From Diabrotica undecimpunctata (lineage: Eukaryota; Arthropoda; Insecta; Coleoptera; Chrysomelidae): DNA of 64,000 nt. Made by a program: the position numbers and the translations under genes. Location of the stretch: positions 11,285,230 to 11,349,229 of the forward strand of contig NC_092803.1 of NCBI RefSeq assembly GCF_040954645.1. Reading direction: 5' to 3'. Shown in pieces: positions 47,048 through 57,991 of the stretch; position 1 is the first letter of the stretch, and each line of letters starts with the position of its first letter. The notes under the pieces were generated by a model, which saw only the letters and a list, made by a program, of their open reading frames with translations, did not search any database and was not told where the DNA came from.

Positions 47048-47302
47048 GTGATGGAAGATGACGATGATTTCTTCGATACAGTGTCCGTTAATTCCGCACA
47101 CGGAAAAAGGAAGTATCTTAGCTTGTCGAGGAACACCGTGTACCATTCCCTCATGGACTTGGACGGCGGGAACGATCTGGAGATGGCCAGCTTGGACCAA
47201 AACAAGGTGCCGCATAAAGTTAGAGTTGTTAATACGTACGAACAGTGGAAAAATAGGGTATTGTTTTATTTGTTTTCGCCGAAGTGCATGGTATGCCACT
47301 GA
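47048..47302 (+). CDS. Candidate first coding exon of an unrecognised host gene
   Basis: An 84-codon frame with balanced codon use in a locally GC-richer patch: MEDDDDFFDTVSVNSAHGKR, then LSLSRNTVYHSLMDLDGG and VRVVNTYEQWKNRVLFYLFS. It starts with an acidic cluster in a reasonable start context (AAGTGATGG). It could end at a splice donor (GGTATGCC near 47289, or GGGTATTG near 47257), with later exons outside recognisable range. It resembles the cytoplasmic N-terminus of a membrane protein, but I do not recognise the family. The antisense frame over the same bases is a shadow. Could also be part of an unknown transposon. Confidence 0.4.
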   Translation: MMEDDDDFFDTVSVNSAHGKRKYLSLSRNTVYHSLMDLDGGNDLEMASLDQNKVPHKVRVVNTYEQWKNRVLFYLFSPKCMVCH

Positions 47303-47574
47303 TTTGACTTAACCTCACTCACTGTTTTCATTCTTAATACACTAAATTAGCTTTTCTTTGACAATCAGATGATTTAACAATGAAAACTACGGGCTTACTT
47401 ACAACTTTTTACCTTATTTCAACACTGTCTTTTGTGAATATATTATTTCTTACTTGATTTACGTAGGTGGCGGGTTCTTTCTTAATTTAAATTTAGTTAT
47501 AAGGTGTACACGATTTTTAAAACAAAATCAGATGTTATTAACGACACAACTATTTTTATTTCATTCGGTATCAG
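47303..47574. other. No gene recognised
   Basis: AT-rich; possibly intron if 47048-47302 is a real exon. Confidence 0.35.
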
Positions 47575-48250
47575 ACGTTGTTCTTCTTATTCTTCTTGAG
47601 TACTTAGCTGTTTTGGATGTTGGCTACCGTCATGACAATTTGTATTTTGCAAACTACTGCTCTGAAAAGATTTGTGGCTATTGTGTTGAACCACGTACGT
47701 AGATTTTTCAGCCAGGAAATCCTTCGCCTTCCTGGTCCACGTTTTCCTTTTATTTTTCTTTGTGAAGTTTCTCATGATGTGACCGAAGTATTCGATTTTG
47801 GCTATTTTTATTGTGGTTGGTTAACAACTCTTTACCTTTTTGCATTCTTAATAAAACAACCTGGTTAGTAACGTGGTCGGTATAGGATATCTTCAGGATT
47901 CGACGATATAGCTACATTTCAGAATCCTCAATTTTCTTGCAGGTAGCGTCTGAGAAAGTCCACGACTCAACTCCGTACGACAGTATAGGAAAGATATAAC
48001 ATCATAGTAACCTGATTTTATGGGTACTGATAAATCATGGCATTTGAATAGCTTAGCCATTTTTTGAAATGCAGATCTGGCTTTCTCTATCCTACATTTG
48101 ATTTATAGGGAATGGTCCCAATTTTCATTGAAGTTCGTACCAAGGTAGGTCTATGCTTTTCCTCTTTCTATTGGTTGACCATTCACACTGATTCTTTCAA
48201 TTTGTTGTTCCTTTTTAGAGATCATCATACATTTTGTTTTCTTAAGCCGG
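47575..48250 (-). pseudogene. Degenerate LINE C-terminus
   Basis: Reading down from 48245: KTKCMMISKKEQQIERISVN, then YLGTNFNENWDHS, RIEKARSAFQKMAKLFKCHD, and after frameshifts KIAKIEYFGHIMRNFTKKNK, ending in a TCTTCTTCTT-type tail (plus-strand sense). Same family as 14690-15245. Contains several stops. Confidence 0.7.
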
Positions 48251-48362
48251 AGCGGTACACGGGTGGGTCGCTAACAGTTTGTCCGTAACAGCGGAGCGAC
48301 CCACCGGTTGGTCGGCAGGTCTTTAGCTCCTATAGACGATGCGGTCCACCGGTGGGTCACGA
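48246..48362. repeat. GC-rich block with repeated (A)CCCACCGGTGGGTC-type motifs
   Basis: Follows a TTAA (48243-48246). Contains CACGGGTGGGTCGC, then GCGACCCACCGGTTGGTCGG, then CCACCGGTGGGTCACG: three related copies in alternating orientation within 110 bp, ended abruptly by AT-rich DNA. Could be the end of a piggyBac-type element, perhaps the one at 50381, with a LINE in between, but this is speculative. Confidence 0.5.
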
Positions 48363-48610
48363 GAATCGTATAATAAATTTCAAATATATATATATCTATT
48401 TTAAAAATTAAAACTTATAATATTATATATCAATAATGATAGTGCTAGCACAGTTTTTCAATACAGAATAAATGATTTCACAAAAATACAACAACCAGTT
48501 TGAATGAAATTTTATTACAATTTTATATTAGATACCATAAAAAAAATTGAAGATACTTAAAAATTATTATTAATTCTACATTAATTACATTAATTAATTA
48601 CATTAATTAC
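48363..48610. other. AT-rich spacer
   Basis: ATATAT and ATTAATTAC tandem runs, no coding signal. Confidence 0.4.
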
Positions 48611-50375
48611 TTTAATAGGGCTACAGCCCTATAAAAGAGCCTCGACCTTCCCAAGTCTATTACGCCAGTCAGTTCTATCCATTGCCAACTGTTGCCAGTT
48701 TGCTGCGCCTATGTGTCTACCATCCTCATCTACACCATCCCTCCATCTGAGTTTTGGTCTACCCCTTTTTCTACTTCCCACAGGTTGTGACATAAAGATT
48801 CTTCTAGGAGGATTGTTCTGCTGTGATCTTGCCAGATGTCCTGCCCATCTTAGTCTTCCTATTTTTATAAAGGATACTACGTCTTTACCACCAAATATAT
48901 GTTTATATCTGTGATATATTTCGTAGTTGTACCTCCTTCTCCAAACATCATTTTCACACATGCCACCAAATATTCTTCTCAGGATCCTTCGTTCAAATAT
49001 AAGCAGGAGATTTTCATCTGCCTTGGAAATGGTCCATGCCTTCGACCCATATGTCAACACTAGTTGTATAAGGGTTTTGTATATGGTTATTTTTGTTTTT
49101 TGGCTTAAGTTTCTGCTTCTCATATGTCTACTCAGTCGAAAATAGCATTTGTTTGCTAGGATTATTCTTCGCTTGATTTCTTCCGTCATGACGTTCTCCT
49201 TGGTGATCAGGGAGCCTAATTATGTGAATTTGTCCACCACTTCAAAGGTAGAATTATCAACCGTGAATTGGTGGCCGATGTTTCTGGCTCTATTGTTGGG
49301 TGTTGATGCCATTATCTTAGTTTTATTTTCATTTACTTGCAGGCCCATATTTTTTGAGGCGTGTGACAAGGTGGTATACATTTCTTCTAACTTGCGTGTT
49401 GTGCGGGCAACTAGATCAACATCATCTGCATATGCCAAAATTTGGGATGATTTATTAAAAATGTTTCCTCTGCTGTCTATTTGGGAATCCCTGACCGCCT
49501 TTTCCAAAGCTATGTTGAAAAGGAGACACGCCAGCGCATCTCCCTGTCGCAGCCCAACATGCGTTTCAAATGCCTGTGTCATCGCCCTTTTTGTGTAGCG
49601 GGCAAACGATCCCAATACACCACTCTTCTGGGAGTTGTTCCTCATTCCAGGCTCTCAGTATGATTTTATATATATGATTAGTCAGAGTAGCGTCTCCACA
49701 TTTCATAAGTTTCGCGAGTATACCATCACTTCCTGGAGATTTATTATTTTTAGGTGTTTTATTGCATCCCGTACTTCCTGAATTGATGGAGGCTCCAATG
49801 GTGTATTGTTGTTTGCTCCTGGGGGTGGTTGATTTGGATCTTCTACTTCGATAGTAAGCAGTTCTTTATAGTGTTCCACCCACCTTTTGAATACTTCTTC
49901 TTTTGTATTGAGTATATGCCCCTCCTTATCCTTACATAGTCCGATCTTTGGTTTAAATTCTTTTCTTGCTTTATTTAGATTTTTATAGAATTTTTTTGTT
50001 TGATTTTCCTTTTTTAATGCCTCAAGTTCTTCCAATATTCTATTTTCATAAGTTCGCTTTTTTCTCCGATGGATGTACTTCTCTTCTCTTCTGAGATCTT
50101 AATATTTTTGTTCTTTTTCTCGGGTTCTTCTTTGCTGCATCAGTTTATATGCATTGTTCTTTCTTCTTGTAATGTCCTCGCACTCAGCATCGAACCACTC
50201 ATTGCGTGGTGGTGGTCTTTGCGGCCCTAGAATGTTATTTGCTGCATCTTTAATGTAATTTTTACACATTTCCCATTGTTCACTAATTGTTAGATTCTCT
50301 TTAGTTATGTATTTAGTTTGGATATAGTTTTGAAACCTTTCTACCGTTTGCGGGTTTTTGAGGAGTTCAATATAT
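48611..50375 (-). mobile_element. LINE, longest copy in the window (pre-RT, RT and C-terminus)
   Basis: Reading down from 50375: NEWFDAECEDITRRKNNAYK, then LRREEKYIHRRKKR, FKPKIGLCKDKEGHILNTKE and VFKRWVEHYKELL, then a region with a frameshift and loss of the RT palm start. It continues with FETHVGLRQGDALACLLFNI, ILAYADDVDLVARTTRKLEE (YADD intact), RILRRIFGGMCENDVWRRRY and RKRGRPKLRWRDGVDEDG, with stop near 48629. The 3' terminus carries a perfect 8-bp stem (48615-48632, ATAGGGCT and AGCCCTAT), a plausible recognition hairpin for target-primed reverse transcription. The endonuclease domain is missing. Confidence 0.85.
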
Positions 50376-50380
50376 TATTA

Positions 50381-51600
50381 TTAATTATGGTTAATATTAA
50401 AACAATCTAGACATAAATAAGGTTTGTTTTCACAAGTAATACAAAAGTTTGGTACCGTTTTTGTTTTTCGATCTACTTGGAGTTTTTCATCACTTTGAAG
50501 AATTCGCTTGTAACACTGTCGGCATCTTCTTCGACTGGTTCTGACAGATCCAGGAGCTCTAGTCAGTTTGTGTTTTTTTTTTCTGGAAGGTGTATTGGAA
50601 AGCCGAGTACTTTGAACATCATTGACCAATGCGTCGATGATACTTTCCCTAAATTTGAGGAGGGACAAATTTGTTCTGTTATGGCAAAAATCTTTCTGTA
50701 TTACCCATGAATTTACCATCATTGTACCAAAAAGCAGTTCCATAACTAATTTTCGATACCACTTAACTGTTTTTCTCAATGTGCAATAGGAACTTAGCTG
50801 GTCTGACATATCTATACCCTTTTTGGCAGCATTATATGATATTTTTCAATCTGGTTTTTTTTATTGGATCTCCAGCACGAGTATTTTTGCCTGTTTCAAT
50901 TATTTAACCTTTATGATCCTTTACAGTTGTCATCATCAAAACTTGTCTTTTATCGGTCCATTTTATAATCTTTGCCTCAGATCTATTATTGACGCCCAAA
51001 ACTTCGCCGCGTTTTTGTTTCTGGTTCAAAAAATCTTTGAGCAATGTCTTTCTGTTTGATCGAAGCGTACCACAAAAAAATGTCTTCAGTTCCAGAAGAT
51101 TTTCTACTAAAGATAAACTACTATAAAAATTATCTGCATAGAGAACACGTCCTTGGTCCGTCAAGTAGATCGATAATAATTTGATGAGCATGGCCAATTT
51201 CATTATTTGTTGTTACTGTTTGTTTTCCTGCATAAACCTTGATGTTACATGTGTATCTATTAGCTAAAAAAAGTTTATAAAGTTTAACCCCATACTTGTG
51301 TGCCTTTAGAGGAATATACTGACGAAACGAGAGGCGACCTCTCCACGGCACCATGCTTTCATCTATAACGAAGTATTTGCCTGGTCTTACCAACTCCGCA
51401 CACTTTTGGTTTAACATATTCAATAAGCGACGAACTTTGTAAAGACGATCGCCGTCATCTTTTTGATTATCCTCAAAATGCTAGAATTTTAGCAACTGTA
51501 GAAATCGATCTCTTGAAAATAGATGTTTTATAAATTTGTTTTCGTATTTATCTTGCTTAGACCAAAATAATTTGATATCTATGTTGTATGCTGTTGTGAC
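50381..51600 (-). pseudogene. piggyBac transposase, C-terminal two thirds
   Basis: Reading down: VRPGKYFVIDESMVPWRGRL (first Asp), RQYIPLKAHKYGVKLYKLFL, then after a frameshift GRVLYADNFYSSLSLVENLL (second Asp), KWTDKRQVLMMTTVKDHKG and, after another break, the third Asp context GIDMSDQLSSY. Then MMVNSWVIQKDF and a cysteine-rich tail (RRCRQCYKRI ... FCITCENKPYLCLDCFNINH). The catalytic triad is visible but the reading frame is broken at least twice and the N-terminus is missing beyond about 51600. Flanked by LINEs on both sides. Confidence 0.85.
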
Positions 51601-51627
51601 TTATTGAATTTGTTGTTGCTTCCATTG

Positions 51628-52324
51628 TTATTCATTGATTTTTTTTTGTGCTTTGATCTCTGCTTTCATTTCTTTCCCAATATTTTTATTTATCCATATT
51701 GTTTCATTCAAGCAGCATGCTGCTCTGTTTGTTCTATTCACTTGATCTTCCACTTCAGTTTCAAGCTTTCGGTAGCTAGATAATGTGATGCCTAGATATT
51801 TAATTTCCATCACTTGTTCTATTTGACATTCCAGCTCCAATTTACATCTTAGTAAATTTGTTGTTGTAATCATGGATTTTGTCTTCTTTGCGAAAATTAA
51901 CATATTAAATTTTCTGGCGGTTTTATTAAATTAGTGCAGCATACGTTGTAAATCGTCTTCACTTTAAAACAGTAGTATTGCGTCGTCTGCATAGCAGATT
52001 ATTTTAAGTTGTTTTTCTCCCATTTGGTATCCTTTTTTAGCTTTCTTTTTTTATTATTTCATCTATAATAGTCAGGTTGAACAATAGAGGACCCAGGGAC
52101 TCTCTCTGTCTTATCCCATTGCCAGCTTCAATAGGGTCGGTTAGTTCTTCTTCTACTTTTACTTTTATTGTGATGTTTTGGTAGATATTTTCGATCGTTT
52201 TGATTCTTCCTAGAGGTATCTCTATTGCGTACAATAGGTGGATAACGTTCTTTAATTTGACCCGGTCAAATCCCTTGTTAAGGTCCACGTAACATAGATA
52301 TCCCACTTGAAAAAAAAGTTCCAA
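51628..52324 (-). pseudogene. RTE-like LINE fragment
   Basis: Reading down: GYLCYVDLNKGFDRVKLKNV, TDPIEAGNGIRQRESLGPLL and FNLTIIDEIIKK, a decayed YADD region, then LRCKLELECQIEQVMEIKYL and GITLSSYRKLETEVEDQVN. A diverged sister of the 24936/57010 LINE family. Confidence 0.75.
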
Positions 52325-52950
52325 GCCCGGATTAAATATGGAGGGTGATTGGCAAGGTTAGCAGCCTACCAATCGTAAACACGAAAACTGTAATTGGAAA
52401 AGAAAATTAGAGTACTAGAGATCATTATTTAAAGTTGCAGATCTGTCGCAAATCCAAGGAAAATGGACAACTGAAGGAGAAAATTAATTCTAAACAGGCG
52501 TGTCCGCAATACATCTATAGAAAACATGTATATATTTTATAATAGTATGTAATTACGATATCTAGTAAGTTGTTAGTCAGTAATTAAATAAAGAAATATC
52601 TATACTGATAATTATTTGTGGTATATACTAATTATTGTATAATTAGTCCACTATAGACTCTTTTAATTGACTTTCTAAGTTTACTTCGATATTGCGTGGC
52701 ACCTTAAACTAATATATTTGCTATATAAAAACCCTGTAAATATATAATATTCCTCTATATTTTAACTACACAATTCTAATTACTATATAATTCTAATTTG
52801 AAAGTACATACTATTAAATAATCATTTGTTGTCATGAATCTTTGTGTTTTTTGGTTGTGCTACTATTCCTTGTACAAAAACATATTATATATGCAGAAGG
52901 CAGTCAAGCAGAAGTGGTCATAAATTGGTGAATTCGTTTTAAAAAAGTAT
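52325..52950. other. No gene recognised
   Basis: AT-rich sequence with no supported feature. Confidence 0.4.
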
Positions 52951-53007
52951 TCCATTATGTCAACTATTAGTAAACGTGCAATTCACACAATTAGTGCATT
53001 GGACATA

Positions 53008-54160
53008 CACGGTCGACCAAACTTATTTGGAACCCATTTTGACGTTAAATAACTTATTTAGTTTTGTTCCGATTTTGATTTGAATTTACAAGTCTAACGG
53101 AAAAACTTAAGGGGGGTCTAAGTCATCATCATCAGTGGCGTTACAGCTCTTTATGAGCCAAAGCCTTCTTCAGAACAATCCTCCATTCGCCCCTGTCTCT
53201 GGCAACTCTTCTCCATGCTCTAATTCCGATAGACTTCAAATCATTTTCTAGGTTGTCTTGGTACCTAAGTCTCGGTCTTCCTCTTCTTTGTTATCCGATC
53301 GGCCCTCTTCGGTCAAAAACTTTTCTGACTATGGCATCTTCTTCTCATCTGATTACATGACCTATCCATCTGAGGCGTGCTACCTTAATGAATTTTACAG
53401 CGTCAGGTTCTCCAAATCTTCTATACAACTCAAAATTGTAACACCTGCGCCACAAACCTTGTTCTTTTATGCCTCCATATATTCGTCTTAGTATTTTTCG
53501 CTCAAAACGTTTGAGCAATTCTTGGTCATTCTGTGTTAGTGTCCAAGTTTCTGAACCATATGTTAGCAATGGTCTTATTAGTGTTTTGTATACAGTCAGT
53601 TTAATTTTTCTAGGCATTTTTGAGGCCATCTGTCTTCTTAAGCCATGGTAACACTTATTGGCGAGCACTATTCTTCTTTTTATGTCTTCACTGACGTTAT
53701 CTTTGGTTAGCAGCGACCCTAAGTATATGAAGGTGTCAACACCTTCCAGTTCTAGGTCATCAATTATTATTCGTGTAGGTGTCGGGTTGCTTGACCTAGT
53801 GCAACATATATATTTGGTCTTTTGAACATTTCTATTTAGTCCCATTCTGTGTGCAGATGCTCTTAACGACCGAAATGCTTCAGTCAGAGATTCTGTGGAC
53901 CTACCTATGATGTCTATGTCATCTGCGTATCCGACAATTTGTACTGATTTGTTAAAGATAGTACCATTCGTAGTAATCTGCGACTCTCGAAGGGGGGTCT
54001 AAGTAGGGGTCATTTTTATAAAGACTTACTTTCAAGGTCACAGTAAATTTTAATTTAAATATTCGCTATCAATATAGGTTTCAAATTTCATCAAAATCGG
54101 AACAAAACTAAAATAGTTATTTAAGGTCAAAATGGGTCCAAATAAATTTAGCCTACCGTG
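53008..54160. mobile_element. TA-flanked MITE (~272 bp) split by a LINE
   Basis: Left inverted end from 53008, CACGGTCGACCAAACTTATT, continuing about 70 bp through GGAACCCATTTTGACGTTAA and GTTTTGTTCCGATTTTGAT. The right end, inverted, closes at 54160. TA lies on both sides (53006-53007 and 54161-54162). Excluding the 866-bp LINE and one copy of its duplication the MITE is about 272 bp. No coding capacity. Flanking plus-strand sequence (54190-54260) may encode a Tc1-like HTH (KVAKQLTVSQSVVSRA). Confidence 0.85.
53124..53989 (-). mobile_element. 5'-truncated LINE inserted in the MITE, 15-bp target duplication
   Basis: AAGGGGGGTCTAAGT flanks both sides (53109-53123 and 53990-54004). Reading down: IVGYADDIDIIGRSTESLTE, MGLNRNVQKTKYICCTRSS, FIYLGSLLTKDNVSEDIKRR, TVYKTLIRPLLTYGSETWTL, then ILRRIYGGIKEQGLWRRCYN and RLRWIGHVIR. 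Then a stop and a frameshift before the terminal GCCACTGATGATGATGA. Same subfamily as the 306-bp insertion at 42520-42825. Confidence 0.92.
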
Positions 54161-54459
54161 TAGTAAATTTGTCCCATAGCGATCGAAAGTCGCTAAACAG
54201 CTGACTGTATCACAAAGTGTCGTGAGTAGAGCATGTAATGTCGAACAATATATTGGAGAGAGTGACTCACTCTCAAACACTAAATATGACATCGTGAACT
54301 ATTGAAGAATTACACAACTCCAACGGCGTTCTGTCATTTTTTTTTGATTGAACTATTTTATAAACAATTAATTCAATCGTGATATCTTTGTCATTGAATA
54401 GGTACCTAGTCTAACCTAAATAGTGACAACAGTTCTACTCTTTGCACTTCCTGAATTAT

Positions 54460-54700
54460 GGCCAGACGTTTTTTAACATAAAGAGAATTAGGAAACATCG
54501 CTGAAGAGCGAAGTGACTTGTCAGACCCAGAGGAACCTTTTCCTGTCTCAAATTCTGACGAATATCTACCCAGTGATGGAGAGTCTCATGCAGGTTCAGA
54601 TCAACAAAAACATTCTTCACAAGAGGAAGATTTTTAAAGAGTTCTCGAAAGGATAAATCCAGATAACGACCAGTCTTGTCTCGTAATGTAGAAAAAACCA
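54460..54700 (+). pseudogene. Acidic N-terminal scrap, possibly of a piggyBac transposase
   Basis: The plus strand reads MARRFLT, stop, RELGNIAEERSDLSDPEEPF, then SDEYLPSDGESHAG. Acidic, Ser/Asp/Glu-rich, like piggyBac N-termini (compare 11936-12241). No catalytic part follows. Weak. Confidence 0.35.
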
Positions 54701-54935
54701 TACACAAAGTTCAAACCAAAACAATTTGTATCGCCAGTGATAAAATTGCCTTTAAAATTTATTTATGTATTCATTGGTCCCAATATATAAAACACTATTG
54801 GGACACAGTTGTCCCATTGCCTACCAAAGGATTTAAGGATATTTAAAATATAGATCACTTTGGGCACTATTATAAGATATTTATCATAGTTTTGTGTGAA
54901 CGATTTGGATATCTGCGGAATGTATTCAGTCCTTA

Positions 54936-55706
54936 AGGCGCGTACAGACCTACAAACGCATGCGGTGAGCAGCCACGAATACACATACGTGTGCAAATGT
55001 GGACGGCGCTTTCGTAACCTCTCGCCGCATGCGTTACTTCTCGCGAATGACTTGAGCACACATGCTGCGAGCCAGAGTGGTGTCGGTTTTTTCGCACACA
55101 TCAAAGAAACATACGTGTGCGTTCGCGCTCAGTTTAGACGGATAGCGTGGGGATTTGCAAGACAAGTTCGGATTTATTGAGTTTTATTCATTTTATTGAT
55201 TTATGTGTAAAATGGAGTGGTCAAATGAACAATATTTGCAATTAATAGATTTGTATAAAGAAAACTATATTATGGGATCCAAAAAATACGTTTTATTATT
55301 CAAAAACAAAAAAAGAAGATGCATGGGAGTCGATTTCAAGAAATCTTGATATAGTGATCTTGATATACAGCAGTGATGAAGAAAAAAATGAGCAGAAATT
55401 GTCCAGTATTAGATTCTAACGCCAAATCTACTAGTAAATCGGACTTCATTTGTAGGGTTCTTCTTTTAAATAAATGCGTCGTCCACCATCGCCTGTTTTT
55501 CCTTTGTTTTTTTTTAATGAACTAATAACCACAAACGCGGCACTAACCATAAGCAGACATTTTTTCACGAATGGATGGTGCGCCTTGAGCACGCATACAT
55601 ATGCGGTGATTTCTAATTTCAACGAATGCTCTGAGTGCGAATGGTTTGGGTACGCACGCATATGCGTGGCTTCTCACCGCATGCGTGTGCTAGTCTGTAC
55701 GCGCCT
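54936..55706. mobile_element. PIF/Harbinger-type non-autonomous element carrying a MADF fragment
   Basis: Inverted ends AGGCGCGTACAGAC at 54936 and 55706, continuing imperfectly over more than 60 bp (ACGCATGCGGTGAG(C/A)AGCCACG). Flanked by a 3-bp TTA duplication (54933-54935 and 55707-55709), the PIF/Harbinger hallmark. The termini are GC-rich with repeated CATACGTG/CGCATATGCG words. The interior holds a MADF-domain start at 55212. No transposase. 771 bp. Confidence 0.85.
55212..55370 (+). pseudogene. MADF-domain protein fragment inside the PIF element
   Basis: MEWSNEQYLQLIDLYKENYI, then after a -1/+2 frameshift LWDPKNTFYYSKTKKEDAWE and SISRNL. These give the Trp, LIDLY, LWDP, Y and AW landmarks of the MADF domain. 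The domain is truncated and shifted, so inactive. MADF/Myb-like proteins are the usual second gene of PIF/Harbinger elements, consistent with the surrounding ends. Confidence 0.75.
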
Positions 55707-55734
55707 TTAAAGGGTTAAAATGTTATATAGCATC

Positions 55735-56770
55735 CTTTCATCAACAAAACCTTGTGAATTGCTATTGTATCAAAAATGAATACAATATATATTACAAAAA
55801 AACTGCAGCTGTTAGAGTTGGGGATCAGTTAACAGACGACATAAAGTTAAAAATAGGTGTGCGACAGGGATGTATATTGTCCCCATTATTGTTCAATACA
55901 TATTCAGAGCACATTATGAACCTAGCACTAACGGACATAGACGAGGGAATACTTATAAACGGAGATCGATTGAACAACATAAGATACGCTGATGATACTG
56001 TCATTTTTGCAGACAGTCTTAACGGTCTGCAGACACTTGTCTCTAGGGTGGCAGAAGTAAGTAGCAGGTTTGGGCTTGATTTTAACATCAAAAAAACCAA
56101 ATACATGGTTATAAGCAAAAATAGGATACCACCTGGTCAATTACTAGTTAACCAACAACCTATAACACAAATCACCAACTTTTGTTATCTGGGTGTAAAC
56201 TTAAATGAATAGTAGGACCAATCGACGGAAATTAAGATAAGGATCGAGAAGGCAAGATCAACTTTCGTCAAAATGAAAAAAATCTTTAACAGCCACGATA
56301 TAAAATTGACAATAAAAGTTCGTTTACTAAAATGCTACGTATTCTCCGTTCTTTTATATGGCGTGAAGTCATGGTCCTTAACTGAAGCATCACTGAAGAG
56401 ACTCGAAGCATTTGAGATGTGGTGCTATAGACGCATGTTGAGGATTTCCTGGATAGACAGAGTTACCAACGAAGAAGTACTACATAGAATGGGTAAAGAG
56501 CGCGAACTAGTCATAACCATAAAACGTCGCAAACCAGAATACCTGGGCCATATAATGCGCAATGAACAACGATACAACCTACTTCGGGCCATACTTCAAG
56601 GTAAAGTGCATGGGAAAAGAGGTCCAGGACGAAGAAGAATATCCTGGCTGCATAACCTGCGAAAATGGTTTAACTTAACCACTACCGGACTTTTCAGGGC
56701 AGCAGTCAACAAAGTCAGAATACCCATGTTAGTGTCCAACATGCGTAACGGATAGGCACCGTAAGAAGAG
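55735..56770 (+). pseudogene. 5'-truncated LINE (RT palm to C-terminus)
   Basis: Reads VRVGDQLTDDIKLKIGVRQG, CILSPLLFNTYSEHIMNLAL, NIRYADDTVIFADSLNGLQT (YADD intact), LDFNIKKTKYMVISKNR and FCYLGVNLNE, then two adjacent stops at about 56210, RIEKARSTFVKMKKIFNS, EMWCYRRMLRISWIDRVTNE and LFRAAVNKVRIPMLVSNMRN, with stop near 56755. Only a couple of lesions, so relatively young. Parent family of the 43070-43177 tail and the 14690 copy. Confidence 0.85.
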
Positions 56771-57009
56771 ATCAAAAATGTAACATAACACCTTTATCCA
56801 CTAAAAATATACACTAAATGTGTGACAGGACGCCTTTATAATCAAAAAAAAATCTTGACATAAATATAGGATTTATTATTACTGGTAGGTTAGGTCTATA
56901 TCAGTAAAGTTCAAAAATTGCAAGTCTTTTGTTAAAAAAATGTGACATGTGAATGTGACACCTTTATCTATTCATGTCTTCAATTATTAAGATTACTATA
57001 TAAAACCAC
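56771..57009. other. Spacer between LINE copies
   Basis: AT-rich with repeated GTGACA..ACCTTTAT-type words (about 56790, 56825, 56955), nothing coding. Confidence 0.4.
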
Positions 57010-57880
57010 TTACCATAAAATGATCTACCAAAACAACAAAACGGAAACCAGAATAGATGGACAACTCCCAGAACCTATCGAAATAGGCAGCGGAATAAGA
57101 CAAGGGGATTCATTGAGCCCCATTCTCTTCAATTTGATCATGGATGAAATCATCAAAAGCGTTAACAAAGGAAGAGGATACAGAATGGAAACAAAGAAAT
57201 ACAAATACTCTGTTATGCAGACGACGCAATATTGATAGCCCAAGATGAAGTCTGCAAAGACTGGTCCACAGATTTAACATAAGAGCAAAAGAATTTAATA
57301 TGACAATCTAATTTCATCAGTATTGAACAAGTAATGGAAATAAAATACCTAGGAATTACACTGTCTAGCTATGGAGACCTGGACAAAGAAGTGAGAGATC
57401 AAGTACAAAAAGCAAATAGACTGGCAGGATGCCTTAATAACACTATGGCGAAAGAGACAGATTAACACTGAAATGAAATCAAGAATTTATAAAGCCAGTG
57501 TAAAACCAATAATGACATATGCCTCAGAAAAATGACCCGACACAGCCATTACGCAAAGGCTACTGGAAACTGCAGAGATGAGAATACTGAGAAGAATTAC
57601 AGGAAATACGCTGAGAGATCGAAAGAGAAGTGAAGACATTAGAAGAAAATATAACGTACAGTATATAAATGAATGGACACAAAATAAAAGAAGAATGGAA
57701 TAATCACATAAGCATAATGGAGGAGACCCGTGTCGTCACAATAGCAAGAGATAAATCACCAATCGGTAGAAGTATCGGACGACCGCGAAAAATATGGAGT
57801 GACAACCTTCCATAGAGGTATTAATCTGCCAATGAACAAGCAGAATTGCTTATACAGAGGAAGAAGAAGATTATAATATA
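57010..57880 (+). pseudogene. Decayed RTE-like LINE, RT second half and C-terminus
   Basis: Reads PEPIEIGSGIRQGDSLSPIL and FNLIMDEIIKSVNKGRG, then a frameshifted active-site region (CYADDAILIA-like in another frame), MEIKYLGITLSSYGDLDKEV, ETAEMRILRRITGN and a tail ending near IWSDNLP in another frame. Many frameshifts. Same family as 19000-20690 and 24936-25975. Ends about 110 bp downstream of the dehydrogenase-like gene, tail to tail with it. Confidence 0.8.
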
Positions 57881-57965
57881 AGAGATAATATATAATGAGG
57901 CACCGTGCGGTTATACATGACGCCATGCGGTATAGTGTTTAATTCACACCGGATAGAAAAATCTT

Positions 57966-57971
57966 TTTATT
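57966..57971 (-). terminator. Polyadenylation signal AATAAA of the dehydrogenase-like gene
   Basis: AATAAA on the minus strand about 20 nt beyond the stop codon at 57992. A very short 3'UTR, but well placed. Confidence 0.6.
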
Positions 57972-57991
57972 TGTTAAGTTTTTTACAAATA

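Noticed and set aside
46949..47299. Antisense 116-codon frame over the candidate exon
   Set aside because: The plus-strand frame has the better composition and start context; the antisense one shows no motif.
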